Positions 26,605 to 35,048 of a stretch of 64,000 nucleotides of DNA are shown here, in pieces. The notes below the pieces were generated by a model that did not search any database, was not told the DNA's origin, and saw nothing but the letters and a program-made list of their open reading frames with translations. How positions within the stretch are numbered: position 1 is the first letter of the stretch; every line of letters begins with the position of its first letter. A program made the translations under genes and the position numbers. Origin of the DNA: Marimonas arenosa (GTDB lineage Bacteria > Pseudomonadota > Alphaproteobacteria > Rhodobacterales > Rhodobacteraceae); contig NZ_JANHAX010000009.1 in the NCBI RefSeq assembly GCF_030848945.1, positions 1 through 64,000 on the forward strand, written 5' to 3'.

Positions 26605-26835
26605 GACTAAGCGACAGCGTACGGTCAGGTTAACGACGCCGCGGTGCAGAAAGCCGGGGTGTATGGCAACCCGGCTGGCCGGCTGGCTGGCACGCTGTAT
26701 GGCGCTGCGCCGCGGCATTTCTTAACCGGATATTGAGTAAATGCGCCGCACGGTCGTCATGGCAGGCGACATGCGAGGCTGAAAAAGGCGACGTCCGATA
26801 CCGCGTGGCTGTCGACCCGCGGGCCGCTCGCGGAC

Positions 26836-27168
26836 TCAGTCAAGGAATTTGCGGCGGGCCTCGACCGCGATGTTGTAAGCCAGGTCCAGCCGGGCGATTT
26901 CGGCCATCAGGCGCTTTTTCTCGGCCGGGTCCGTGGCGGCCTGCCAGGCGTCGCGGGCGGCGGCGAGCTCTTTCTTGAGCTTGATCTCCTCCGGCAGCGC
27001 GCCGTGCTCGGCCATGATGCGGTGGCCGATGGCGGTGCCGGGATCGATCAGCGCGTCGCCGGGGCGATGGGGCAGGGGTTTGCCTTCGCCCTCGAGGTGA
27101 TCGAGCTTGCCCTGGGCCTGGGCTTTCCTGATCTGGGCTTCGGTGAGATTGCGCAAAGAACGGGACAT
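26836..27168 (-). CDS. DUF1992 (DnaJC28-like) protein
   Basis: 110 residues from ATG 27168. The DUF1992 signature is clear: AQAQGKLDHLEGEGKPLP, GTAIGHRIMAEHGALPEEI and the helical LKKELAAARDAW. In eukaryotes this domain is found in DNAJC28; the bacterial role is unknown. It lies 180 nt downstream of valS start-to-end orientation on the opposite side of a hairpin repeat. Confidence 0.8.
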   Translation of the reverse strand: MSRSLRNLTEAQIRKAQAQGKLDHLEGEGKPLPHRPGDALIDPGTAIGHRIMAEHGALPEEIKLKKELAAARDAWQAATDPAEKKRLMAEIARLDLAYNIAVEARRKFLD

Positions 27169-27293
27169 CGGCGCAGTATAGGCGCAGAAAGCGCCGGGCT
27201 GAAGCCCGGCCAACATTGGCGCGCCGGGCGGGCTTCCGCCCGCCACCCGGTGACGCGGCCAAAATGAGCGACGCGCCCTCGGCGAGGGCAGGA

Positions 27294-27326
27294 GCGGGGG
27301 CCAGCCCCCGCACCCCCGGGATATTT
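27294..27326. repeat. Dispersed hairpin repeat, copy A
   Basis: GCGGGGG/CCCCCGC hairpin followed by CCCCCGGGATATTT between valS and the DUF1992 gene. Other copies occur at 44957-45078 and 48600-48823. These short GC-rich palindromes ending GGGATATTT are typical intergenic repeats of Rhodobacterales and may act as terminators. Confidence 0.7.
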
Positions 27327-27347
27327 CTGGCAAGAGGAAGAAAGGGG

Positions 27348-30300
27348 TCAGCCCATGTCTTCGAGCCGTTGCATCGCCGCCTTGAGCGTGGCCTCTTCCT
27401 CTTCCCGGGCATTGAGGTTGTCCTGCGCCTCGGCCACCACCTCTTCCGGGGCGTTTTCGGCGAATTTTGGATTGTTCAGCCGGCCCTTCAACCCGCCGAT
27501 TTCCTTCGCCAGCTTGTCGAGGGTTTTCTGCAGGCGGGCCTTTTCCTCTTCGACATCAATGATGTCGGCCAGCGGCAGGCCGAACTCGCCGCCCTCGACG
27601 GCGATGGTTACGGTGCCTTTCGGGAACTCTGCCATCTCGGTGAGGCTGTCGATGCGGGCGAGACGCTTGATCATCACCTCGTTGTTGGTCCAGGCGGTCT
27701 GGCCGGCGGTATCGAGGGTGCGTTGCAGCATCGGCAGGTGCAGGCCCGCCGGCACGTGCATCTGGGCGCGGGCAGAGCGAATCTCTTCGATCAGGCCGAT
27801 TACCCAGTTCATCTCACGGTCGGCGGCGGGGTCGATGAGATCGCTGCCGTAGTCGGGCCAGTCGGTCAGCATCAGGAAATCGTCGCGCTGCGCAGTGGTC
27901 TGCCACAGCTCTTCGGTGATGAACGGCATGATCGGGTGCAGCAGGATCAGCGCCTGGTCGAGCACCCAGCGCATGGTAGCCTGGGTTTCGAGCTTGGCGG
28001 CTTCATCCTCGCCCTGCAGGAGCGGCTTGGAAAACTCGAGATACCAGTCGCAGACCTTGCCCCAGGTGAAGGCGTAAAGCGCGTTGGCGGCGTCGTTGAA
28101 CCGGTAGTCCGTCAGGGCCGCATCGACGGTTTCGCGGACGCGGGCGGTCTCGCCGATGATCCATTTGTTCACCGTGGCCTCTGCCTGCGGGATGCCGTCG
28201 GGCGCGGCGATGTCGTAGACGCCGTTCATCTCGGCGAAGCGGATGGCGTTCCAGATCTTGGTGCCGAAGTTGCGGTAGCCCTTGATGCGGTCGGTCGAGA
28301 GTTTCAGCACCCCGCCGATCGCCGCCATCTGGGCCATGGTGAAGCGCAGCGCATCGGCGCCGTAGTCGGCGACGATCTCCAGCGGGTCGACCACGTTGCC
28401 CTTAGTTTTCGACATTTTCTGGCCCTTCTCGTCGCGCACCAGCTGGTGCAGATAGACGGTGTGGAAGGGTTCCTCGTAGCCCAGGGCCAGCTGCTGCATC
28501 ATCATCCGGGCGACCCAGAAGAACAGGATGTCGAAGCCGGTGATCAGCACGTCAGTGGGGTAATATTTTTCCAGTTCAGGCGTCTTTTCGGGCCAGCCCA
28601 GCGTGCCAAGCGGCCAGAGGCCGGAGGAAAACCAGGTGTCGAGCACGTCGGGGTCGCGCCAGACCGGGTAGACGAGCCGGGTCGGGTCCTGGCTTGTCTC
28701 GTAGGCGGCGAGGCTTTCGGCGAAGGCCTGGATCGCGGCCTTGCGGTCCTCGACCTCGATGATACGGCAATGGTCGAGCGGGGTCGGCAGGCTGACCAGA
28801 ACGTCCTTGAAGCCGGTCTTGACCGATGTGAAATCCGGCGCGGCGTGATGGCGTTCGTCGCCCACGAGCATGTGCTGGCTGGTGAGGAAGCGGCCCATTT
28901 CGACGAGATCGAGCACGCCGTCGCCTTCGTCGTCCTTGAAGCCGTGTGCGGCGAGGTCCAGCCCGTACCAGACCGGGATCTGGTGGCCCCACCAGAGCTG
29001 GCGCGAGATGCACCACGGCTCGATATTCTCGAGCCAGTGGTAATAGGTTTTTTCGCCGGACTCGGGGATGATCTTGGTGCGGCCTTCGCGGACGGCCTCC
29101 AGCGCGGGGCCGACCACTTTTTCGGCATCGACGAACCATTGGTCGGTCAGCATCGGCTCGATCACCACCTGCGAGCGGTCGCCGAAAGGCTGCATGATCG
29201 GCTTCGATTCGACCAGCGGCACGATGGCGTCGGCGCCCTCGGCGCCCGGTTTCAGGGCGGTTTGCCCCAGACGCGGGTCGTCGGCGCGGCAGGTCACGGC
29301 GAGGCCTTCGGCGGTGATCTGCTCGACCACCTCGGCGCGGGCCTCGAACCGGTGGAGGCCGCGCAGGTCGTCCGGGACGAGGTTGATGGCGTCGATCTCG
29401 TTTTCGGTGAACGGTTTGCCGCGGGCGTAGTCCTGGGCTGCGGCGGCCTCGTCGGCGTAGGCGCGGCCGTCGGCGCGCATGTGGCCGCTTGTGTCCATCA
29501 GGCGGTAGCAGGGGATGCCGCCGCGGCGGGCCACGGCATAGTCGTTGAAATCATGCGCGCCGGTGATCTTCACCGCGCCGGAGCCGAAGTCGGGGTCGGG
29601 ATACTCGTCGGTGATGATCGGGATCTGGCGGCGGTGCTCTTTCGGGCCGACGGGAATTTCGCAGAGCTTGCCGACGATCGGGGCATAGCGTGTGTCCGAC
29701 GGGTGCACCGCAACCGCGCCGTCGCCCAGCATGGTTTCAGGCCGGGTGGTGGCGATGGAAATGTAGTCGCGAGTCTCCTCGAGGACGACATTGCCGTCTT
29801 CGTCCTTTTCAACATAGGTGTAGGTTTCACCGCCGGCGAGCGGGTATTTGAAATGCCACATATGGCCGGCGACCTCGATATTCTCGACCTCAAGGTCGGA
29901 GATCGCGGTCTCGAAATGCGGGTCCCAGTTCACCAGCCGCTTACCGCGGTAGATCATGCCCTTCTCGTACATGTCGACGAAGAATTTGATCACCGCGTCG
30001 TGGAAGTTGGGGCTGCTCTCGTGGCCGGTGCGCGGGTCGCCGGGCGCGCCGGCCATGGTGAAGGCGTTGCGGCTCCAATCGCAGGAGCAGCCCAGGCGTT
30101 TCAGCTGCTCGACGATGGTGCCGCCATACTGGCCCTTCCATTCCCAGACTTTTTCGAGGAATTTCTCGCGGCCCATTTCGCGGCGGCTTTCGTTACCTTG
30201 CGCCGCCAGCTGCTTTTCGACCTGAAGCTGGGTGGCGATGCCGGCATGGTCCTGCCCGGGTTGCCACAGCGTGTCGAAGCCGCGCATGCGGTGCCAGCGG

Positions 30301-30497
30301 ATCAGCACGTCCTGCAGCGTGTTGTTAAAGGCGTGACCGACGTGCAGCGCTCCGGTGACGTTGGGCGGCGGGATCATGATGCAGAAGGTGTCGTCGCGTT
30401 TGGCGTGGGCGCCGGCCTTGAAGGCGCCGGCCTCTTCCCAGGCCTTGTAGATCCGGCCTTCGGCCTCGGATGCGTCGAATGTCTTGTCCATCGCCAT
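27348..30497 (-). CDS. valS: Valyl-tRNA synthetase
   Basis: About 1049 residues. Class I aminoacyl-tRNA synthetase that charges tRNA-Val and edits threonine. Visible: the HIGH variant in GALHVGHAFNNTLQD, the editing-domain region TTRPETMLGDGAVAVHP, the KMSKS loop in GQKMSKTKGNVVDPL and a C-terminal coiled coil (EEKARLQKTLDKLAKEI). ATG 30497 has an AGGA site; an in-frame TTG lies two codons earlier. The opposite strand is open for over 1100 codons here, which is only a codon-bias shadow. Confidence 0.97.
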   Translation of the reverse strand: MAMDKTFDASEAEGRIYKAWEEAGAFKAGAHAKRDDTFCIMIPPPNVTGALHVGHAFNNTLQDVLIRWHRMRGFDTLWQPGQDHAGIATQLQVEKQLAAQGNESRREMGREKFLEKVWEWKGQYGGTIVEQLKRLGCSCDWSRNAFTMAGAPGDPRTGHESSPNFHDAVIKFFVDMYEKGMIYRGKRLVNWDPHFETAISDLEVENIEVAGHMWHFKYPLAGGETYTYVEKDEDGNVVLEETRDYISIATTRPETMLGDGAVAVHPSDTRYAPIVGKLCEIPVGPKEHRRQIPIITDEYPDPDFGSGAVKITGAHDFNDYAVARRGGIPCYRLMDTSGHMRADGRAYADEAAAAQDYARGKPFTENEIDAINLVPDDLRGLHRFEARAEVVEQITAEGLAVTCRADDPRLGQTALKPGAEGADAIVPLVESKPIMQPFGDRSQVVIEPMLTDQWFVDAEKVVGPALEAVREGRTKIIPESGEKTYYHWLENIEPWCISRQLWWGHQIPVWYGLDLAAHGFKDDEGDGVLDLVEMGRFLTSQHMLVGDERHHAAPDFTSVKTGFKDVLVSLPTPLDHCRIIEVEDRKAAIQAFAESLAAYETSQDPTRLVYPVWRDPDVLDTWFSSGLWPLGTLGWPEKTPELEKYYPTDVLITGFDILFFWVARMMMQQLALGYEEPFHTVYLHQLVRDEKGQKMSKTKGNVVDPLEIVADYGADALRFTMAQMAAIGGVLKLSTDRIKGYRNFGTKIWNAIRFAEMNGVYDIAAPDGIPQAEATVNKWIIGETARVRETVDAALTDYRFNDAANALYAFTWGKVCDWYLEFSKPLLQGEDEAAKLETQATMRWVLDQALILLHPIMPFITEELWQTTAQRDDFLMLTDWPDYGSDLIDPAADREMNWVIGLIEEIRSARAQMHVPAGLHLPMLQRTLDTAGQTAWTNNEVMIKRLARIDSLTEMAEFPKGTVTIAVEGGEFGLPLADIIDVEEEKARLQKTLDKLAKEIGGLKGRLNNPKFAENAPEEVVAEAQDNLNAREEEEATLKAAMQRLEDMG

Positions 30498-30605
30498 TTT
30501 CAAGGGTCCTGCTTGATCCGCGTTGCGTTTCGGGTTCCTCTACCCAATGAGGGCGGAAAGGAAAAGCGGCAACGCCGGTTTTTCGGCATCCGAAGAGAGG
30601 ACGTC

Positions 30606-31574
30606 ATGAGCGAAAGCAGGGCATTCCGGCTGAATGGCCAGGGTGCGGCCGAAGAAATAGCGGTGCCCGACGGGGCGCCGGAGCAACCTGGGACGGGATT
30701 TGTCTGGGTGCATCTGTCGGGCAAACCCGAGGAGATCGACGCCTGGTTCGAGCGCGCGGATCTCGATCCGCTGGCGGTCGAAGCGCTGACGGCGGACGAG
30801 ACCCGGCCGCGCTGCACCGTGCATGATGGCACGATCCTGTTGAACCTGCGGGGCGTGAACCTGACCCCCGGAGCCGAGCCGGAGGACATGGTCTCGCTCC
30901 GGACCTACCTGTCGGAGTGGCTGGTCGTTACGCTGCAGCGGCGGCCGCTCTACGCCGTGCGTGACGTGATCATCGAGAGCCTGGCCGGGCAGGCCGCGGT
31001 GTCTCCGGGCGAGTTGATCGCGCGGATTGCGCTCAGGCTTGCCGACCGCGCCGAGCCGGTGGTGATGTCCCTCAACGAGCGGATCGACGATCTGGAGGAC
31101 CAGGTTCTTGAAGGTGCCGGTTCGGTGCGGCGCGGCGACCTGGCCGACGTGCGGCGCATGGCGATCGTGCTGCGCCGCTACATGGCGCCGCAGCGCGATG
31201 CGCTGACCACGCTGGAAATCGAGGAGACCGGCTGGCTGCACGGGCCTGACCGGTCGCGGCTGCGCGAGGCGGCGGAACGGGTGACGCGGCTGGCCGAGGA
31301 GCTTGATGCGATCCGCGACCGGGCACAGGTGGTGCATGACCAGATCATGGACATGCGGTCGGAGGCAATGAACAAACAAATGCTGGTGTTGTCGGTGGTC
31401 GCGGCGCTGTTCCTGCCGCTGGGGCTGATCACCGGTCTGCTTGGGATTAACGTCGGTGGTATTCCGGGGGCGGAGGTGGGCTGGGCGTTCTGGGGTGTGT
31501 GCGGGCTGCTGCTGGTCGTCGTCGCATTCCAGCTGTGGCTGTTCAGGCGGATGGGGCTGATCGGCAAGAGGTGA
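30606..31574 (+). CDS. CorA-family divalent cation transporter, ZntB-like
   Basis: 322 residues from ATG 30606. A cytoplasmic funnel domain (1-260) with a long stalk helix is followed by two C-terminal membrane helices. The pore motif reads LLGINVGGIP, i.e. GIN, as in ZntB zinc transporters, where CorA magnesium channels have GMN. The Met-rich preceding helix MNKQMLVLSVVAALFLPLGL is as in the family. It forms a homopentamer in the inner membrane. Divergent from valS, start codons about 110 nt apart. Confidence 0.85.
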   Translation: MSESRAFRLNGQGAAEEIAVPDGAPEQPGTGFVWVHLSGKPEEIDAWFERADLDPLAVEALTADETRPRCTVHDGTILLNLRGVNLTPGAEPEDMVSLRTYLSEWLVVTLQRRPLYAVRDVIIESLAGQAAVSPGELIARIALRLADRAEPVVMSLNERIDDLEDQVLEGAGSVRRGDLADVRRMAIVLRRYMAPQRDALTTLEIEETGWLHGPDRSRLREAAERVTRLAEELDAIRDRAQVVHDQIMDMRSEAMNKQMLVLSVVAALFLPLGLITGLLGINVGGIPGAEVGWAFWGVCGLLLVVVAFQLWLFRRMGLIGKR

Positions 31575-31598
31575 AGCGGGTCGTGCCGAAAGCTCGGC

Positions 31599-32339
31599 CT
31601 ACGCGGTGCGCCCGAGGCCGAGCCGGGCGGCGAGATAGTCTTCCATCCGCACATAGGCCGGTTCGTGGAAATGCACGGTCAGAAGCGCGTGTTTGCGACC
31701 TTCAAATTCCACGGTCTCGAGATGGTCACCGAAGGCGCGTTCGAGGGCGGTCCGGTGGCGGGCGGTCGAAATCCGGTCCCCCTTGTAGCGCATCGCGAGG
31801 CCGGGTCCCTTTTTGGCCATGCCGACGCGGGCGGTTTCAATCTGGTCCGGTCCCATGTGCAACGCGTCGCCAGCCATCACCGGCAGCGATGGCTGCGAGG
31901 CGACGCCGCCCGCGACTGACGGCTCGGACATCAGCGCGAGCGCGAACTCGCCGGTAAGGCACATGCCGATCACCCCCACCCGTGCGCCGTTTTCGCGGGC
32001 GGAGACTTCGGCCACCAGCGCCCGGAACCAGGCGCCGATCGGACTTTCACGGCCGCGGGCGAAAATGTGGAACTCGCGCCGGATACAGAGAACGCGGCAC
32101 GTGTTGCCGAAGAAGCTGAGCCGTCCGAAGGGCCCGAGGAAATGGGCGAGATAGACACGAAAGCCGCGTGCGGCCAGCCTGTCGGCCAGCGACAGGGTTT
32201 GCGGGCCGATACCGGGCAGTTCCTGCAGGATCAGGACCGGCGGGCCGTCGCCTTTTACATAGACGTCATGGGTCGTCCTGCCACCGCCATGCAGCGGGCC
32301 GGTGAAGGCGAATTTGTTGTGGTGGGGCCAGTCGGTCAT
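31599..32339 (-). CDS. Dienelactone hydrolase family protein
   Basis: 246 residues from ATG 32339. Contrast with the gene at 9799: here the nucleophile elbow GVIGMCLTGEF keeps the Cys, and ILQELPGIGPQ matches the family oxyanion region. The His is probably that in KHALLTVHF near the end. Substrate unknown; such enzymes hydrolyse dienelactones or other esters. No signal peptide, so cytoplasmic. Confidence 0.75.
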   Translation of the reverse strand: MTDWPHHNKFAFTGPLHGGGRTTHDVYVKGDGPPVLILQELPGIGPQTLSLADRLAARGFRVYLAHFLGPFGRLSFFGNTCRVLCIRREFHIFARGRESPIGAWFRALVAEVSARENGARVGVIGMCLTGEFALALMSEPSVAGGVASQPSLPVMAGDALHMGPDQIETARVGMAKKGPGLAMRYKGDRISTARHRTALERAFGDHLETVEFEGRKHALLTVHFHEPAYVRMEDYLAARLGLGRTA

Positions 32340-32444
32340 GCGGCGGATGCTACCCGCGGCCAACCGGGTTGCCAATTGGTGGAGGATTCGCAAACGGGTG
32401 CGCAAGGCAACCCTGTTTGACCCTGCGCCCAATGCGAGGAGGTT

Positions 32445-32810
32445 TCATTGTCGCATCGCCAGACCAGTCACAAGCGCGGCCAAGAAAATGAGAGTCAGTG
32501 GAATCCATGTGCCAAGCGGGCTCGCAAACATCGCGAAGCTGCGTTCGATCAGCATGGCAACAACGAAAACGTCCAAGAGCACCGCCGTGACAAGAAAAGC
32601 CAGGGCCACCGCAAGCGGCGTGAAAGATCCGAAAAACCGGAAATATGTCCAAGCGGCCACCACGGCTCCGATTGGCGCGCCGGTGGCGTGAAGGACCAAT
32701 GTTGCATCCATGCTCATGATAAGTTGTCCGGCGGCGATCAGGCTCCCGCAAAACGCCCACAAAGCAAACGAAAACGCTAAAAGCACCAAGCCTTGCGACA
32801 GACGGCTCAT
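32445..32810 (-). CDS. Small four-helix membrane protein
   Basis: 121 residues from ATG 32810, which has a strong GGGGGGAAAC site; the frame to 32831 adds seven unsupported codons. Four predicted membrane helices cover nearly the whole chain (for example GLVLLAFSFALWAFCGSLIA and LAVALAFLVTAVLLDVFVVA). Family not recognised. Follows the HD-domain gene by 45 nt on the same strand. Confidence 0.6.
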   Translation of the reverse strand: MSRLSQGLVLLAFSFALWAFCGSLIAAGQLIMSMDATLVLHATGAPIGAVVAAWTYFRFFGSFTPLAVALAFLVTAVLLDVFVVAMLIERSFAMFASPLGTWIPLTLIFLAALVTGLAMRQ

Positions 32811-32855
32811 GTTTCCCCCTTTTCCTGTCACCGCATGTCTTGATCAGGCCTCGGA

Positions 32856-33479
32856 TCAGCGACGCGCAACGGCGACATTCTCGACGACCAGCGGTTCCCG
32901 GGCGCCGGGGCGGATCACTTCCGGGTCATAGGGTTTGCGGGCGAAGACCTCGCGCACCATACCGACAAAGAAATCGAGCGAAAGGTCGTCGTAATCGGGG
33001 TCGAAGCTCGCCTGGTCCCAGCGCTCGCAGAACTCGGCGCAATCGTCGAAATAGGGGTGGCCCTTGTGGCGGTCGCGCTTGTGCTGGTTGCCGCCGGGGA
33101 TCTTGTCGCCGTAGTAGAGCATCTGGAAATCGCCGTGGGTCTGGACGCACCAGGCGACCTGCTCGCGCACGAAGGGGCGCAGGATGGCGGCGGCGTATTC
33201 GTCGTGATTGTAGGGCGCGTAGATGTCGCCGATATCGTGCAGCAGCGCACCCACCACCCAGTCGATATCGGCGCCGTCGCGCCAGGCGCGGGTGGCCGAT
33301 TGCACCGAATGGCCGAGACGGGTGATCTGGTAGCCGCTGAGCGATTCATCGAGCTCGACCAAGGCCTTCAGCAGCCGGTCGGCGGTGTGGCTGGCGTATT
33401 CGGTTTCGTGCTCGGTGAGAAAGGCGTATTCCTCGGCCGTGCCGTCCTTCATCTGGGTGAAGTTGACCTTGTCCATCAT
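32856..33479 (-). CDS. HD-domain protein of the PhnZ/TmpB type
   Basis: 207 residues. The HD fold is seen in RLGHSVQSATRAWRDGAD then VVGALLHDIGD, with later His residues in YNHDEYAA and QTHGDFQM as further metal ligands. Its start overlaps by 4 nt (ATGA) the end of a PhyH-type dioxygenase fragment. In known systems an Fe(II)/2-oxoglutarate dioxygenase (PhnY, TmpA) hydroxylates an organophosphonate, and an HD diiron oxygenase (PhnZ, TmpB) then cleaves the C-P bond. The pairing makes that role likely here, but the partner is broken, so the pathway is probably dead or the HD protein serves another use. Confidence 0.65.
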   Translation of the reverse strand: MMDKVNFTQMKDGTAEEYAFLTEHETEYASHTADRLLKALVELDESLSGYQITRLGHSVQSATRAWRDGADIDWVVGALLHDIGDIYAPYNHDEYAAAILRPFVREQVAWCVQTHGDFQMLYYGDKIPGGNQHKRDRHKGHPYFDDCAEFCERWDQASFDPDYDDLSLDFFVGMVREVFARKPYDPEVIRPGAREPLVVENVAVARR

Positions 33480-33910
33480 GCGCAGAGCCCTTTCGCGTTT
33501 CTTGTGCCCTTCATCATAACCTTGGCCTGAGCCGAGCGGATTTCATCGTGAAGTGCAAGGCTTTCAGAGGTGAAATTGCCCCGCGGCGGGGCGAAATCGG
33601 TGAAATGCCCTGGCCGGTCGATGCTGCGCACCGGCATGGCATCGTCTTTTTCGCCGACCTCCTGCGCCACGTCGGTGTCGACATAGCGGATGACGCAGGC
33701 GATGCGACGGTCCCCGGTCGTGTTGGGACCCGAGCCGCGGATGGTGCGCCCGTGGTGCGGGCGGATCTGGCCGGAATGAATCTCGATCGGCACCTTGTCG
33801 TCGGCGGCGACGTCGATGCGGATTTTCTGGCCGCGGGAGAGCAGATTGTTGTCGTCGAACCTGTCCTCGTGCGATCCGCGCGCGAATTCAATGCAGCCCG
33901 AAGCGGGGCG
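33476..33910 (-). pseudogene. C-terminal fragment of a phytanoyl-CoA dioxygenase (PhnY/TmpA-like)
   Basis: The PhyH C-terminal half is readable: CIEFARGSHEDR, NLLSRGQKI, PIEIHSGQIRPHHG (metal-binding His), then HGS-like IRGSGPNTTGDRRIACVIRY with the 2-oxoglutarate Arg. The N-terminal half, with the HxD iron ligands, is missing. Homology stops at a perfect 11-bp inverted repeat (33899-33909 and 33916-33926). An open frame runs on to 34195 but resembles nothing. Coupled by ATGA overlap to the HD gene. Confidence 0.7.
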
Positions 33911-34355
33911 GACCTGCCCCGCTTCGGACCAGCCGTTGCTGTGGACGCTGGAAATGGCGACGGGGGGCTGCCCGGGTTTTACGCCGGCACCCCGATATCG
34001 TCCTGACTCTGTCGATGGGCAATGCGCTCGCGGATTTCGCGCAGGGGTTTCACGACCTGATGGTGATCTTCCGTAACCCCTAGGTTTTTTGCATCGAAAG
34101 CGACCTGCCGAAGGGTGCGGTTTCTGTTTGCCGGCAGCACGATCATGGCGGCGGCGCTGGCGTCGGAGGGACAGGGGACGGTGCTGCCCGGGCACTGGCG
34201 TCGGACAAGGTGATATGAGACGCCGGGTTGGTGGACTGCCTGCGGGGTTCCGGGTTGACGGGGCCGAGGCCGATCGCCTGGTCTATGATGACCGCACAGC
34301 GTCAAGGGCCGCGGCGCGGGTGCTCTGGGAATAGCCTTTGCGCTACGTGGCAATG
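33911..34355. other. Degenerate stretch between two pseudogenes
   Basis: No gene is supported. Apart from the right arm of the inverted repeat 33916-33926, it holds short open frames without ribosome sites or family motifs. It probably contains debris from the same deletion or insertion events that broke the dioxygenase and the IS30 transposase. Confidence 0.4.
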
Positions 34356-34755
34356 TCAGCGCCGGCGACAGGCCAGCTTAAAGGGCTTCGGCCGCCGTGC
34401 CCGGCCACAGGCCGCCTGATCCGACCGTGTCGCGCGATAGCGGCGGCGCGCCCCGTTGCGCCGCACCTTACGGCTGATCGTCGAAGGCGCCCGCTTCGGC
34501 GGCCGCGCAATCTTGCACGGCGACAACTCTGCTCGAAGGTCCCGGGAAATTTCCTCGCGTTCGGCTAATGTCAGAGACAGCCGCAACCGCCTCTGCTCCG
34601 GAGGAAATACACCACCCGTCCGCGCAAGCAACGGGTAGATCGACGACGAGTTGCGATCAAACAAACGATCGAACTCATCGACTCCCCATGCTGCCAGCGA
34701 TCCCAAATCTCAGCCTTCTGCTTCTGCGTGAAGTAGACCGGTCGGCATATCCCAT
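34356..34755 (-). pseudogene. Broken IS30-family transposase (N-terminal part)
   Basis: The minus strand encodes YFTQKQKAEIWDRWQHGES in one frame and then, after a frameshift, DRNSSSIYPLLARTGG, LTLAEREEISR, RAPSTISRKVRRNG and YRATRSDQAA. These are the two helix-turn-helix parts of IS30-type transposases. The catalytic DDE core is absent downstream of 34356. No terminal inverted repeats were found. Marks this region as accessory and rearranged. Confidence 0.7.
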
Positions 34756-35048
34756 GTTGAACGCTCCTTCTGTCGCTAAAAAGTGAAGTGTTGCGCCCGC
34801 CGATGAATCGATCCCCAAAATCGGACCTATCGCAAAACCGACAGGCGAACTAATCTGGGACTTGTGATTGACATACCTGAAGGTGGAGCGTTTGGTCGTG
34901 GTGGGCGACTACGAAAGCCCTCCAGCGGAAACCGGCTATGTTCCTCTGACAGGAGCGTTCCCGGAAGCCCTGAACCGTGATTGACATCGATGTGGGGGGC
35001 GATTTTCCCTACCCGGTAGAGAATGCCATTCAGGAAAGAGTGATCGCG

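Noticed and set aside
27216..30605. Plus-strand open frame of about 1130 codons antisense to valS, in frame with the ZntB-like gene
   Set aside because: It is produced by GC-rich codon bias of valS on the other strand, and has no family motifs. The transporter begins at ATG 30606.
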